A model generated the notes under the pieces. That model made no database searches, was not told the origin of the DNA, and was given only the letters and a program-made list of their open reading frames with translations. From CAZUQP01 sp964484285 (GTDB lineage Bacteria; Pseudomonadota; Gammaproteobacteria; DSM-16500), in assembly GCA_964484285.1 (NCBI GenBank), contig CAZAEO010000002.1:1-54088 (forward strand): DNA of 54,088 bases, written 5' to 3'. This document shows, in pieces, positions 17,733-27,114 of the stretch (position 1 is its first letter; every line of letters starts with the position of its first letter). A program made the position numbers and the translations under genes.

Positions 17733-18905
17733 ATGCGGTTAGATCATTTACGCGAATTTCTAAAATTAGAATCAACCAGTGGTATTATCTTGTTAATTGC
17801 AGCATGTATTGCTCTTATTCTGGATAACTCTCGGTTCGCTTATTTTTATGAAACTATCTTGCATGTACCCATTACGTTTCACTTCATTCATTGGCGATTT
17901 GAAAAACCTATACTTTTTTGGATCAATGATGGACTCATGACGCTTTTTTTTCTGGTCGTTGGCTTAGAGCTTAAACGAGAATTGTTGGCGGGGGAATTGG
18001 CTTCTTTTAGCCGAGCGGCCTTACCGGGTGTTGCTGCATTAGGCGGCATGTTGGTTCCCGCAGTCATTTATATAGCAGTCAATTATTATCATCCTGCCGC
18101 ATTAAAGGGTTGGGCAGTGCCAGTTGCAACCGATATTGTCTTTGCATTAGGTGTGCTAACGTTATTTGGTAAACGGGTACCGTTAGGCTTGAAATTATTT
18201 TTAATGGCATTAGCTATTTTTGATGATGTGGGCGCCATTATTATTATTGCCTTATTTTATATCCGCTCTTTATCTTATGTGGCTTTATTACTGGGTGTGC
18301 TGGCGCTAATAGTTTTGTGGTTATTAAATCGCAAAGGAGTTGAGCGACTCTTTCCTTATTTATTAATCGGCTTTTTATTATGGGGAATTGTTCTGAAGTC
18401 AGGCGTGCATGCAACTGTTGCAGGGGTGTTACTTGCTTTTTTTATCCCGGTGTCTGGTCCATTGCAACGATTGGAAAGTAACTTGCACCCATGGGTTGCT
18501 TATTTAGTCACGCCATTATTTGTGTTTGCCAATTCGGGATTATCATTTCAGGGCATCACATTGTTTCACCTGCTAGATGATACGACCTTAGGGATTATTT
18601 TGGGTCTTTTTCTAGGAAAACAACTGGGCGTATTTAGTTTTGCATTCTCTATGATTAAATTAGGATGGGCAAAGCTGCCCGAACAATCATCATGGCTCGA
18701 GATGTACGGAGTAGCGCTTTTGTGCGGTATTGGTTTTACTATGAGTTTATTTCTTGGTACGCTTGCATTCGAAGCAGATAATCCTGTTTATTTAGTAGAA
18801 GTACGCTTAGGTGTGTTGGTTGGGTCGCTATTATCAGGAGTGATAGGGGCGATGGTTTTATTCACTGCTTTTAGGAGCAAAAAGAAAAAGAGGATGCAGG
18901 CTTGA
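17733..18905 (+). CDS. nhaA: NhaA Na+/H+ antiporter
   Basis: This 390-residue inner-membrane antiporter exchanges sodium for protons. It is the length of E. coli NhaA (388) and has about twelve membrane segments. Transport residues are conserved: D134 in ATDIVFALGV, and the adjacent pair D164/D165 in LAIFDDVGAIIIIA. The C-terminus keeps GIGFTMSLFLGTLAF. It opens a plus-strand run through pcs to waaC. The stop codon overlaps the TTG start of the following gene. Confidence 0.95.
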   Translation: MRLDHLREFLKLESTSGIILLIAACIALILDNSRFAYFYETILHVPITFHFIHWRFEKPILFWINDGLMTLFFLVVGLELKRELLAGELASFSRAALPGVAALGGMLVPAVIYIAVNYYHPAALKGWAVPVATDIVFALGVLTLFGKRVPLGLKLFLMALAIFDDVGAIIIIALFYIRSLSYVALLLGVLALIVLWLLNRKGVERLFPYLLIGFLLWGIVLKSGVHATVAGVLLAFFIPVSGPLQRLESNLHPWVAYLVTPLFVFANSGLSFQGITLFHLLDDTTLGIILGLFLGKQLGVFSFAFSMIKLGWAKLPEQSSWLEMYGVALLCGIGFTMSLFLGTLAFEADNPVYLVEVRLGVLVGSLLSGVIGAMVLFTAFRSKKKKRMQA

Positions 18906-19642
18906 AGCAAGAAGATAGTTTATCAATAGGTACACGGCAACATCGTATAGCAGGCTGGTTAGTGCACGCTTTTACAGCGAGCGGTGCTTATATTGGTTTG
19001 CTCGCATTGTTAGCCATTTATGAAGGGAAGTTGCTGATCGCATTTTGGTTAATGGGTACCGCTATTTTGATTGATGCGGTAGATGGTTTATTCGCGCGCA
19101 TCATTAAAATTAAAATTGCTGTACCGCAAATTGATGGCGCTTTGTTAGATAATATTGTTGATTTTTTTACTTATGTTATGGTGCCAGCATTCTTTTTGTT
19201 GGTGGTTCCGCTTGTTCCAAAGGAATGGCGTTTTCTTTGCATTATTGCGATGACTTTTTCTTCTGCGTATCAATTTACTCAAGTGGATGCAAAGACAAAA
19301 GATCATTTTTTTAAAGGATTTCCAAGTTATTGGAATATTGCTATGTTTTATTTGTTTTTCTGGCAGATGAATCCTTGGACAAATTTGATGATTACCTTAT
19401 TGTTGGCAGCATTAAGTTTTGTACCGATTAAATATGTGTATCCTTCACGGCTGGATTATTTAACCCATAGTCCTATTTTACGGCTTGCTATGTTGCTTGC
19501 GACGTTGGTTTGGGGCGTTGCCACGGCAGGATTGTTATGGGTTTATCCCAAAACCAACATCATTCTTGTTTCTTTGTCGATGGGATATCTGATTTTGTAC
19601 TTGGGTATCAGCTTGTATCGTACCTGGGTGCCTTTAGAATAA
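18902..19642 (+). CDS. pcs: Phosphatidylcholine synthase
   Basis: This 246-residue integral membrane CDP-alcohol phosphotransferase condenses CDP-diacylglycerol with choline directly. The Pcs-type motif D-G-x2-A-R-x12-G-x3-D-x3-D is complete at residues 61-87, with the 12-residue spacer that separates Pcs from other CDP-alcohol transferases. The FKGFPSYWNIAMFYLF stretch is also typical of Pcs. Several membrane helices are evident. The start is TTG overlapping the nhaA stop, backed by AGAGG eight bases upstream. Direct phosphatidylcholine synthesis from choline is known in Legionella and other host-associated bacteria. Confidence 0.9.
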   Translation: MKQEDSLSIGTRQHRIAGWLVHAFTASGAYIGLLALLAIYEGKLLIAFWLMGTAILIDAVDGLFARIIKIKIAVPQIDGALLDNIVDFFTYVMVPAFFLLVVPLVPKEWRFLCIIAMTFSSAYQFTQVDAKTKDHFFKGFPSYWNIAMFYLFFWQMNPWTNLMITLLLAALSFVPIKYVYPSRLDYLTHSPILRLAMLLATLVWGVATAGLLWVYPKTNIILVSLSMGYLILYLGISLYRTWVPLE

Positions 19643-20568
19643 TGATGAGAATATTAGTCACCGGCGGAGCAGGCTTTATCGGTTCACATACTGTTGATTT
19701 GTTATTAGAAAACGGTATGGAAGTCACGGTATTTGATAATCTTGTCTCAGGCAGCTTGGCTTATCTTGATCTTGCTCATCCGCGCCTCACGTTTGTGAAA
19801 GGGGATATTCTCAATTACCCAGCATTACATGTGGAAATACAGCATTGTGATGCAGTGTTACACTTAGCAGCTTTACCTTCCGTACAGAAATCAATAGACG
19901 ATCCTATTTTCTCATTGCGGGTCAATACCCAAGGGTTAGTGCATGTGTTGCAAGCTATTCGTGAGGCAAAACATCCCATTCGATTAGTGTATGCCTCAAG
20001 TGCTGCTGTCTATGGTGGTACAGCAGCTTTGCCTTGTTGTGATGAGGCAGAGCTGTTCTCTTATCAAGTATTGTCTCCTTATGCGTTAGAAAAAGCGAAT
20101 AACGAACGTTATGCTGATTTGTTCGCGCGTTCATTTGGCCTATCCTGTTTAGGGTTGCGTTATTTTAATGTTTATGGTCCACGCCAAGATCCTTATTCGC
20201 CTTATTCAGGGGTTATCTCTAAATTTGTGCAACTTTATCAGGAAGATAAAACGATTACGGTGTTCGGTGACGGGGAACAGTCCCGCGATTTTATTTTTGT
20301 GAAAGATGTAGCTCGTGCCAATTTGCTTGCGTTGCAAGGGAATTATAACGGTATTTTAAATATTGCAACGGGTATTCCTGAAACATTACACAATCTTGTG
20401 CGTTATATTGAACAAAATGGGCAGAAAGCAGCTCAAATACGCTTTGAATCAGCACGTCTGGGCGATATTCCACAGTCTTATGCCAAAACGGCCAAAGCAG
20501 TATCTTGTTTGAATTTTTGTTATACTACGCCCCTGCAAGCTGGGATTCGTTTACTGCTTAACTATTAG
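19642..20568 (+). CDS. NAD-dependent sugar-nucleotide epimerase/dehydratase (GalE-like)
   Basis: This 308-residue extended SDR has the Rossmann motif TGGAGFIGSH, the catalytic Ser region ASSAAVYGG and YxxxK in SPYALEK. NVYGPRQDPYSPYSGVISKF is characteristic of UDP-glucose/UDP-GlcNAc 4-epimerase relatives. The frame runs far upstream into pcs; the ATG at 19642, overlapping the pcs TAA, is the start because the Rossmann strand begins there. Being in front of waaF and waaC, it probably supplies a sugar nucleotide for lipopolysaccharide; the exact substrate cannot be read from sequence. Confidence 0.85.
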   Translation: MMRILVTGGAGFIGSHTVDLLLENGMEVTVFDNLVSGSLAYLDLAHPRLTFVKGDILNYPALHVEIQHCDAVLHLAALPSVQKSIDDPIFSLRVNTQGLVHVLQAIREAKHPIRLVYASSAAVYGGTAALPCCDEAELFSYQVLSPYALEKANNERYADLFARSFGLSCLGLRYFNVYGPRQDPYSPYSGVISKFVQLYQEDKTITVFGDGEQSRDFIFVKDVARANLLALQGNYNGILNIATGIPETLHNLVRYIEQNGQKAAQIRFESARLGDIPQSYAKTAKAVSCLNFCYTTPLQAGIRLLLNY

Positions 20569-20614
20569 AACATGACAAGGTACAATTAACCCCTTTTTTG
20601 AGGGATAGAGATCC

Positions 20615-20812
20615 ATGCAAAAAGCATCGAAAGAACAAGCCTGCACAGAAAGGCGTTACACAGTGACTCACGCTGATTTGCCGCTTTCTTGTCCGACCAA
20701 GGCCATGCGGCTTTGGGATGCTCATCCGCGTGTTTATTTGCCTATTGAAGAAGCAGGTCATGTTATATGCCCTTATTGTGGGGCGGAGTTTGTGTTAAAA
20801 GATGAAGAATAA
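20615..20812 (+). CDS. CHCC zinc-finger protein
   Basis: This 65-residue protein has the short zinc-finger domain (zf-CHCC) also found in the mitochondrial complex I subunit NDUFS6. The putative ligands are the Cys in LSCPTKAMRLWDAHPRVYLP, the His in GHVICPYCG, and the two Cys of CPYC. Its 3' end overlaps the waaF start by 11 bases. The function of bacterial stand-alone members is not established, but they commonly sit next to LPS or heptosyltransferase genes. Confidence 0.8.
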   Translation: MQKASKEQACTERRYTVTHADLPLSCPTKAMRLWDAHPRVYLPIEEAGHVICPYCGAEFVLKDEE

Positions 20813-21824
20813 CAATAAAATTCTGATTGTTGGCCCTGCATGGGTTGGCGATATGGTGATGGCGCAATGCCTGTTTAACGTATTAAAACAGCAAGATCCT
20901 GATGTGATCATTGATGTGCTGGCGCCCGGCTGGAGTTTGCCGTTATTAGCTCGTATGCCAGAAGTTGCAGATGCGATTATCATGCCGATCGGGCATGGAA
21001 AGTTGGCGCTGAGCGAACGTCGTCGTCTTGGCAAGACATTGCGGCTAAGACATTATCAACAAGCGATTGTTTTGCCTAATTCCTTTAAATCCGCATTGAT
21101 CCCTTGGTGGGCAAAGATTCCTTTACGCACAGGTTGGCGCGGAGAAATGCGTTATGGCGTATTGAATGATGTGCGCAAGCTTGATAAATCGCGTTATCCA
21201 TTGATGATCGAACAATTCATGGCGCTAGGGCTTCCGCCCGATGCAGCCTTACCTCATGATTATCCGTTGCCTAAATTAGAAATCTCAGCACAGACGCGAG
21301 AGCAAGCGCTTGCTACGTATCACTTAACTGATACGGATACATCTATTTTGGCATTATGTCCTGGAGCTGAGTTTGGCCCAGCAAAGCGTTGGCCAGAGGA
21401 ACATTATGCAGCAATTGCCAATGCTAAATTAAATGCGGGTTGGCAAGTTTGGTTGTTTGGTTCACCCAAGGATCAAGTCGTTGCTGCACGTATTATGGAA
21501 TTAACTGAACAGCGTTGCATTAATTTGACTGGCAAAACACGTTTAGAAGAAGCGGTAGATTTGCTGTCTCTTGCTACGGTCGTTGTCAGTAATGATTCTG
21601 GATTGATGCATATCACGGCTGCGCTGCAAAAACCACTTATTGCAGTCTATGGACCTACCAGTGCATCCTTTACACCGCCGCTGCATAAGCAAGCTAAGGT
21701 ATTAAGTTTATCGCTTTCCTGCCAACCTTGTTTTCAGCGTACTTGTCCGTTAGAACATCAACGTTGTATGCAAGCGTTGCAGCCAGAAAAAGTAGTAAAT
21801 GCTATGGCGGAATGGGTACATTAA
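20802..21824 (+). CDS. waaF: ADP-heptose:LPS heptosyltransferase II
   Basis: This 340-residue glycosyltransferase (GT9, GT-B fold) adds the second L,D-heptose to the LPS inner core at the cytoplasmic face. Signature elements are ILIVGPAWVGDMVMAQ at the N-terminus, LCPGAEFGPAKRWPEEHY, and the ADP-heptose-binding VVSNDSGLMHITAAL followed by VYGPTSASFTPP. The Cys-rich tail CQPCFQRTCPL is usual for WaaF. It overlaps the upstream zinc-finger gene, and its stop overlaps the waaC start (TAATG). Confidence 0.94.
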   Translation: MKNNNKILIVGPAWVGDMVMAQCLFNVLKQQDPDVIIDVLAPGWSLPLLARMPEVADAIIMPIGHGKLALSERRRLGKTLRLRHYQQAIVLPNSFKSALIPWWAKIPLRTGWRGEMRYGVLNDVRKLDKSRYPLMIEQFMALGLPPDAALPHDYPLPKLEISAQTREQALATYHLTDTDTSILALCPGAEFGPAKRWPEEHYAAIANAKLNAGWQVWLFGSPKDQVVAARIMELTEQRCINLTGKTRLEEAVDLLSLATVVVSNDSGLMHITAALQKPLIAVYGPTSASFTPPLHKQAKVLSLSLSCQPCFQRTCPLEHQRCMQALQPEKVVNAMAEWVH

Positions 21825-22879
21825 TGCGTGTTTTAATTGTTAAAATGTCTTCCATGGGCGATATCATTCATACCTTACCTGCGCTGACAGATGCCGGGCG
21901 AGCAATTCCCTCTATTCGTTTTGATTGGGTAGTCGAAGAAAATTTTGCAGAAATTCCGCATTGGCATCCCTTAGTGGATAAGGTGATTCCGGTGGCGATT
22001 CGGCGTTGGCGCAAAAAATGGATGTCTTCACAAACACGCCAAGAATGGCGTCAATTTCGTAAAACATTATGTACTACATCGTATGATGTAGTGATTGATG
22101 CGCAAGGATTAATAAAAAGTGCCTGGATTGCACGGATTGCTAAAGGCCCTTGTTGTGGGCCCAATTTGCGTTCAGCACGGGAATTTTTGGCAGCGCTATT
22201 TTATCAGCGTCGCTATCCCGTTGTCTGGGAGCAGCATGCCATCATGCGAGTGCGAAGTTTATTGAGTCAAGCACTCTGCTATCCTTTACCTCAGTCTGTA
22301 GCGGAATATGGAGTGGATCGACGACGATTTCTGGATGGCAAACCGTTACCTCCTTATTTAGTCTTCCTGCATGGCACTACGTGGACAACAAAACATTGGC
22401 CTGAAGAATACTGGATTCAATTAGCGAAATTAGCAAATGCAAATGGTTTTATAGTCAAGTTGCCGTGGGGCAATGCAGCAGAACAAGCGCGTGCAGAACG
22501 AATCGCGGCCAATTGCCAATCTGCTGAAATATTACCACGATTAAATTTGCGAGGCGTTGCTGAAGTGATTGCGGGTGCAAAAGCGATTGTTGCGGTGGAT
22601 ACTGGATTAGGTCATTTAGCTGCAGCATTGGATGTGCCTACTGTTTCGTTATACGGACCTACTAATCCTATTTTAACGGGTGCATTAGGTAAATCGCAGG
22701 TTCACTTAACCGCAAAATTTCCTTGCGCACCGTGTTTAAGCCGTGCGTGTACTTATTATCAAAATCCTTCGGATCATTTAAAACCGCCATCATCTTTGTA
22801 TGAGTATGATCTAAAACCGCCTTGTTTTGCAGCGCTTACTCCCCGGGATGTTTGGGCTTCTCTTGCAATGTTATTTTGA
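21824..22879 (+). CDS. waaC: ADP-heptose:LPS heptosyltransferase I
   Basis: This 351-residue GT9 enzyme adds the first heptose to Kdo2-lipid A. It shows MRVLIVKMSSMGDIIHTLPA, VVIDAQGLIKSAWIAR, the HGTTWTTKHWPEEYW motif and the donor-site AVDTGLGHLAAAL with YGPTNPILTG. The ATG at 21824 starts inside the waaF stop; the longer frame overlaps waaF and is discarded. It is about 30 residues longer than E. coli WaaC. The final LTPRDVWASLAML looks genuinely conserved, so the 106-nt antisense overlap with the next gene is real coding on this strand. Confidence 0.92.
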   Translation: MRVLIVKMSSMGDIIHTLPALTDAGRAIPSIRFDWVVEENFAEIPHWHPLVDKVIPVAIRRWRKKWMSSQTRQEWRQFRKTLCTTSYDVVIDAQGLIKSAWIARIAKGPCCGPNLRSAREFLAALFYQRRYPVVWEQHAIMRVRSLLSQALCYPLPQSVAEYGVDRRRFLDGKPLPPYLVFLHGTTWTTKHWPEEYWIQLAKLANANGFIVKLPWGNAAEQARAERIAANCQSAEILPRLNLRGVAEVIAGAKAIVAVDTGLGHLAAALDVPTVSLYGPTNPILTGALGKSQVHLTAKFPCAPCLSRACTYYQNPSDHLKPPSSLYEYDLKPPCFAALTPRDVWASLAMLF

Positions 22880-23805
22880 TTTTGCCAGGTTTCTTCGCCT
22901 TTGAAGCGCGGACGTTCTGCGTAATAGGAGCGTTCTTTTTGTATGGGGGCGGTTCTATAAGATGTGCTTTCACTAAATCCGCGGCTGATGGTGGTGGGGG
23001 CTTCGGGCAATAAATCGCCTTTAAATGCATTATCAACATTGTAAGTGGATTTTTGTCGTAAGGGCGGTTCTTGTAAGCCACCAATATTCGCAAAGACTTT
23101 TTGATGTTTAGTGAGTTGAAGCTGGTATTTGGACGGAAAGGCGGTAATTTGGATACGGCTGTTTGCGCGAATGCCTGATGCTTTGATGTTGTTTGCAATT
23201 GGAAAGTAATCGCCATAACCTACATAAATCAATTTACGTAAAGGTTTTTCATAATTTGTTGTTTTTAATGAATTGATACCATTAGCCCACAAAAATGCGG
23301 CAACTCGTTGCGCGCGCGCTTCAGATAATGCAAGTTCAAATTTTCGGGTACCAAAACCGCTCGTATTGCTGGATACTATGATGTTATTTTCCGGATAATA
23401 TTGCAGTACTGCGACTGCGCTTTGCAGTATGGGTTTGGCTTCAGGCAGCAGTTCAGCAGAATTATCTTCGAAGATTTTATCTGTTGGAATTTCAATCGTA
23501 ACGTAATCGCCTAATGTATAGACTTGACCCCCGACTTGATTGACTCCACCCGCAGCAAAGTTAAGTGTGCTTACATAATAACCTACTGTTGCGCCGCCTA
23601 AGCCAGCGAGTGCAATGATTGAACGGGGTGCGCCAAGGATTGCAGCGCTGCCTGCACCAATTACGCCACCTGTGACAGTTGCAGTAGGGCTACCTGTTAA
23701 TTTGTTTTCAGTTGTAAATGGATTGAATGAACAGCTTGCTAACGATAGCAAAACAATAAAAAACAACAAAAGTGCAAAACAAGCTCGAACAGTCATGCAT
23801 AACAT
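22774..23805 (-). CDS. OmpA-family outer-membrane lipoprotein
   Basis: This 343-residue exported protein has a hydrophobic signal segment ending in the lipobox LASC (Cys25), so it is probably lipidated. A Gly/Ala-rich stretch at residues 40-80 resembles glycine-zipper segments. An OmpA-like peptidoglycan-binding domain follows at about 105-235, with IIVSSNTSGFGTRKFELALSEARAQRV and IRANSRIQI. The C-terminal 100 residues are polar and look disordered, and their last 35 residues are encoded opposite the end of waaC. OmpA-like lipoproteins (IcmN/DotK) exist in Dot/Icm systems, but I do not see enough to assign that name. The ATG at 23796 is an alternative start. Confidence 0.8.
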   Translation of the reverse strand: MLCMTVRACFALLLFFIVLLSLASCSFNPFTTENKLTGSPTATVTGGVIGAGSAAILGAPRSIIALAGLGGATVGYYVSTLNFAAGGVNQVGGQVYTLGDYVTIEIPTDKIFEDNSAELLPEAKPILQSAVAVLQYYPENNIIVSSNTSGFGTRKFELALSEARAQRVAAFLWANGINSLKTTNYEKPLRKLIYVGYGDYFPIANNIKASGIRANSRIQITAFPSKYQLQLTKHQKVFANIGGLQEPPLRQKSTYNVDNAFKGDLLPEAPTTISRGFSESTSYRTAPIQKERSYYAERPRFKGEETWQNQNNIAREAQTSRGVSAAKQGGFRSYSYKDDGGFK

Positions 23806-23935
23806 CCTTTAATGCGCATTCTAATGAGTCAATTGCTGCGATTAGCACTGATACGATGTTACGATAATAGAAAAAGTATAGCAATGTCGATATACTTTCT
23901 AGCATGGCACGCAAAATTAACGGGACTTATGTGTG

Positions 23936-25669
23936 ATGAATCAACAATTGGAACCGCGTCCTTATACGGCATGGCAGCTTCTTAAAGTGTATTGGGGTTC
24001 TGAGCAACGTCTCAGTGCTTACGCGTTTCTGGGTTCTGTGTTAGTGATGTCAATGATTCTCGTTGGCTTAGACGTGATTTTTACCAATTGGTACAATTAT
24101 TTTTACAATGCCTTGCAAGATTATGATAAACGCAGCGCGCTTGATTTAATGGTGGTTTTTGTTTTTTTAGCTGCAATTTATATTGTGCTCGCTGTTTATC
24201 GTTATTATTTACAGAGTTTTCTTGGGCTTCGCTGGCGACGTTGGTTGACCGGGCAATTTTTAAAGCGTTGGCTGGAAAAAAGAAGTTATTATTATTTAGA
24301 AGATTTTAATGATACGACAGATAACCCCGATCAACGTATTCAAGAAGACATTAATAGTCTAGTAAATATTTCTTTGTCTTTATTAGTGGGTATACTCAGT
24401 TCAATCGTGACGATTTTTGCATTTATTTATATTCTGTGGACGTTGTCGGGCACAATTAATATTTCGTTGGGGCATTATGGCGTAATGCACATACCCGGTT
24501 ATTTGGTTTGGGTTGCTGTGATTTATGCCATCATTGGAACCTGGTTGACGTTTAAAATAGGCCGCCCGCTTGTGATGCTTAATTTCGAACAACAACGGCG
24601 TGAAGCGAATTTTCGTTTTGCTGCAATTGATTTGCGCTCTCATGCTGAACATGTTGCTTTGTATCGTGGCGAAGAACATCAAAAAACCATCTTGCAGAAA
24701 ATTTTTAGTGGTGTATTAGAGAATTGGTATGCCATTATTTTACGACAGAAATTATTATTGTGGTTTACTGCGGGATATAATCAAATTTCAGTTATATTGC
24801 CATTAGTCGTCGCTTTACCAAATTATTTTAAAAAAGTATTTAAGTTAGGTGGATTAATTCAAACCCTTGCTGCATTTGCGCGCATTCAAGATGCACTGTC
24901 TTTTATTGTTAATTCGTATACCACCATTGCGGAGTGGCAAGCGGTCATGCGACGTTTGTTAACATTCTTAAATCGTGTTTACGAAGTAGAACAGGAAGCG
25001 AAGGATAAAAATAATTTTAATTATACGCATGTTCCGCAAAATAAAATTAGCGTAAAAGATGTGACTATTTTCACGCCTAATGGGGAAAAACTTTTAGAAA
25101 ATATTACTCAAGAATTTGTGCAGGGTAAGCATTACTGGATTAAAGGAGATTCAGGAATTGGTAAAAGTACGTTTGTGCGTGCGATTGCGGGAATATGGCC
25201 ATATGGTTCCGGAAGTTTTTCTTTGCCTGAAAACAAAAGCATCATGTATGTTCCGCAGCGATCTTACATGCCGTTAGGTACATTGCAAGAAGCGCTATTA
25301 TTTCCAGATAATATTTTACCAGTAACAGAAGCAGAATTAATTAGATTATTACAGGCTTGTGATTTACCGAATTTAACGAATGAATTGCAACATACGACGG
25401 TTTGGTCAGAGCATTTGTCGCCAGGTGAATTACAACGGATTGCATTTGTGCGTGTGTTGTTACATAAACCTGATTGGGTATTTCTCGATGAAAGTACGTC
25501 AGCATTGGATTTGTTTCATGAACAGCACTTGTATGCCGTGTTGAAAGAACAATTACCTCATTGTTCTCTTATTAGTGTAGGGCATCGCCCTAGCTTAGAA
25601 AATTTTCATGATCAAGTGGTCGATTTAAGTTTATATGCAGTAGAGAGAAGCGCCACATTACAAGCCTAA
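23936..25669 (+). CDS. SbmA/BacA-type ABC transporter, fused membrane and ATPase domains
   Basis: This 577-residue inner-membrane protein has an N-terminal ABC_membrane_2 (SbmA/BacA-like) domain with about six helices over residues 30-310 and an ABC ATPase at 370-570. Visible are Walker A GDSGIGKST, VPQRSYMPLGTLQEALLFP, the variant signature LSPGELQRI and Walker B WVFLDEST. Relatives (E. coli YddA, mycobacterial BacA) import antimicrobial peptides or vitamin B12-like compounds, and BacA matters in host-associated bacteria. The ATG at 23936 is preferred; a GTG one codon upstream is also possible. Confidence 0.88.
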   Translation: MNQQLEPRPYTAWQLLKVYWGSEQRLSAYAFLGSVLVMSMILVGLDVIFTNWYNYFYNALQDYDKRSALDLMVVFVFLAAIYIVLAVYRYYLQSFLGLRWRRWLTGQFLKRWLEKRSYYYLEDFNDTTDNPDQRIQEDINSLVNISLSLLVGILSSIVTIFAFIYILWTLSGTINISLGHYGVMHIPGYLVWVAVIYAIIGTWLTFKIGRPLVMLNFEQQRREANFRFAAIDLRSHAEHVALYRGEEHQKTILQKIFSGVLENWYAIILRQKLLLWFTAGYNQISVILPLVVALPNYFKKVFKLGGLIQTLAAFARIQDALSFIVNSYTTIAEWQAVMRRLLTFLNRVYEVEQEAKDKNNFNYTHVPQNKISVKDVTIFTPNGEKLLENITQEFVQGKHYWIKGDSGIGKSTFVRAIAGIWPYGSGSFSLPENKSIMYVPQRSYMPLGTLQEALLFPDNILPVTEAELIRLLQACDLPNLTNELQHTTVWSEHLSPGELQRIAFVRVLLHKPDWVFLDESTSALDLFHEQHLYAVLKEQLPHCSLISVGHRPSLENFHDQVVDLSLYAVERSATLQA

Positions 25670-25848
25670 GTCCTCATGGATCATCTGGTTTTTCGCTTAA
25701 GCCCAGAGACATTGAACAGGCTTAGGTAATTTTTGTTGTAAAACAGGTGGTTGAATGCTGCGTAACGGGGTTTAAATTTCAGGTAATCCCGGCATAAATT
25801 TGCCTCAAAAAGGGTAGATTATGTTATTATATTGCTTGTTCAAATTTC

Positions 25849-25864
25849 GCATTAATAGTAATGC
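25849..25864 (+). promoter_or_regulatory. Perfect inverted repeat upstream of the desaturase
   Basis: GCATTA and TAATGC flank the four-base spacer ATAG, 15 bases before the desaturase start codon. The rest of the 210-bp upstream gap is AT rich with TATATT-like elements at about 25826-25834, and carries no gene. The symmetry could be an operator for a fatty-acid-responsive repressor or a small RNA hairpin near the ribosome binding site. Confidence 0.3.
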
Positions 25865-25879
25865 AGATAGGATAAAAAT

Positions 25880-27049
25880 ATGCACGGTTTTTTAAATTTA
25901 CATGGGTGGGGTTACATTCTTGCAACATTGTTTTTAACCCAAATTACTATCGTTTCAGTGACGATTTTCCTGCATCGTTGCCAATCACATCGCGCGCTGG
26001 ACTTGCATCCTGTTGCGGCGCATTTTTTTCGATTCTGGTTATGGTTGACAACGGGCATGATGACAAAGGACTGGGTAGCCATCCATCGTAAACATCATGC
26101 CAAAGTAGAGACCAATGAAGATCCGCATAGCCCACAGGTTCAAGGTCTTTGGAAAGTGTTATTCGAAGGAACAGAGCTGTATCGTAAAGAAAGTCGCAAT
26201 CAAACTACATTAGAGCGTTATGGTGAAGGGACACCCGATGATTGGATGGAGCGTCATGTTTATTACTATAGTAAATATGGCATTGTTCTCATGTTGCTCG
26301 TTGATTTGTTTTTATTTGGCACGATAGGTCTTACTATTTGGGCGATTCAAATGATGTGGATTCCTTTTTTTGCCGCGGGTGTAGTGAATGGTCTCGGGCA
26401 TTATGTGGGGTATCGTAATTTTGAATGCCCGGACGCATCGCGTAATCTGATACCGATGGGTTTTTTTGTGGGGGGTGAAGAGCTGCATAATAATCATCAT
26501 ACTTATGCGACATCCGCAAAGTTTTCGGTTAAATGGTGGGAAATCGATACAGGTTGGCTAGTGATTCGTGTTTTACAATTCTTTGGTTTAGCTAAACCAA
26601 AACGGATTCCACCAAAAGTAGTGTTGTTACCGGGTAAAAAGACAGTAGACATTGATACATTAAAAGCAATTTTAACTAACCGTTTTCAAGTGATGGCGCA
26701 ATATAGCAAAAATGTTATTTTGCCTGTATTACGCGAAGAACGTCGTCGAGCAGGCGAAGCGGGCAGTTTGATGTTGCGACGTATGCGTACTTTATTGATT
26801 CGTGAAGCTTCTCTGGTGGATCAATCTAATCAACAGCAATTAGCAAGTGTATTAAAGCGCTATCATTCGCTTGAAGTGGTTTATCAATATCGCTTAAAAC
26901 TTCAAAATATTTGGGTAAAAAGTACCGCGACTCAACATGAATTAGTTGAGGCATTGCAAGAATGGTGTCGACAAGCTGAAGCAACCGGTATTAAGGTGCT
27001 GCGAGAATTTGTGAATCAATTGAAAGCGTATATGCCTGCAAACGCATAA
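25880..27049 (+). CDS. Membrane fatty-acid desaturase (acyl-CoA delta-9 type)
   Basis: This 389-residue di-iron membrane desaturase introduces a cis double bond into saturated acyl chains. The three histidine boxes are present: H32-x4-H37 (HRCQSH), H69-RKHH, and HNNHHTYA. Four or so membrane segments lie between residues 10 and 190. The C-terminal 120 residues form a helical, charged extension beyond the usual catalytic core, rich in Arg, Gln and Glu. AGGA stands seven bases before the start. Together with pcs it points to active remodelling of membrane lipids. Confidence 0.9.
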   Translation: MHGFLNLHGWGYILATLFLTQITIVSVTIFLHRCQSHRALDLHPVAAHFFRFWLWLTTGMMTKDWVAIHRKHHAKVETNEDPHSPQVQGLWKVLFEGTELYRKESRNQTTLERYGEGTPDDWMERHVYYYSKYGIVLMLLVDLFLFGTIGLTIWAIQMMWIPFFAAGVVNGLGHYVGYRNFECPDASRNLIPMGFFVGGEELHNNHHTYATSAKFSVKWWEIDTGWLVIRVLQFFGLAKPKRIPPKVVLLPGKKTVDIDTLKAILTNRFQVMAQYSKNVILPVLREERRRAGEAGSLMLRRMRTLLIREASLVDQSNQQQLASVLKRYHSLEVVYQYRLKLQNIWVKSTATQHELVEALQEWCRQAEATGIKVLREFVNQLKAYMPANA

Positions 27050-27114
27050 TTTTTCATGACAGAGACTTGAAGGTTCTTTATAATGATGCGCTTTTACTTT
27101 CAAAGGAATACTTT

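Noticed and set aside
25665..25729. CCTAAG ... CTTAGG inverted repeat after the SbmA-type gene
   Set aside because: Six-base arms 50 bases apart without further pairing and without a T run are expected by chance.
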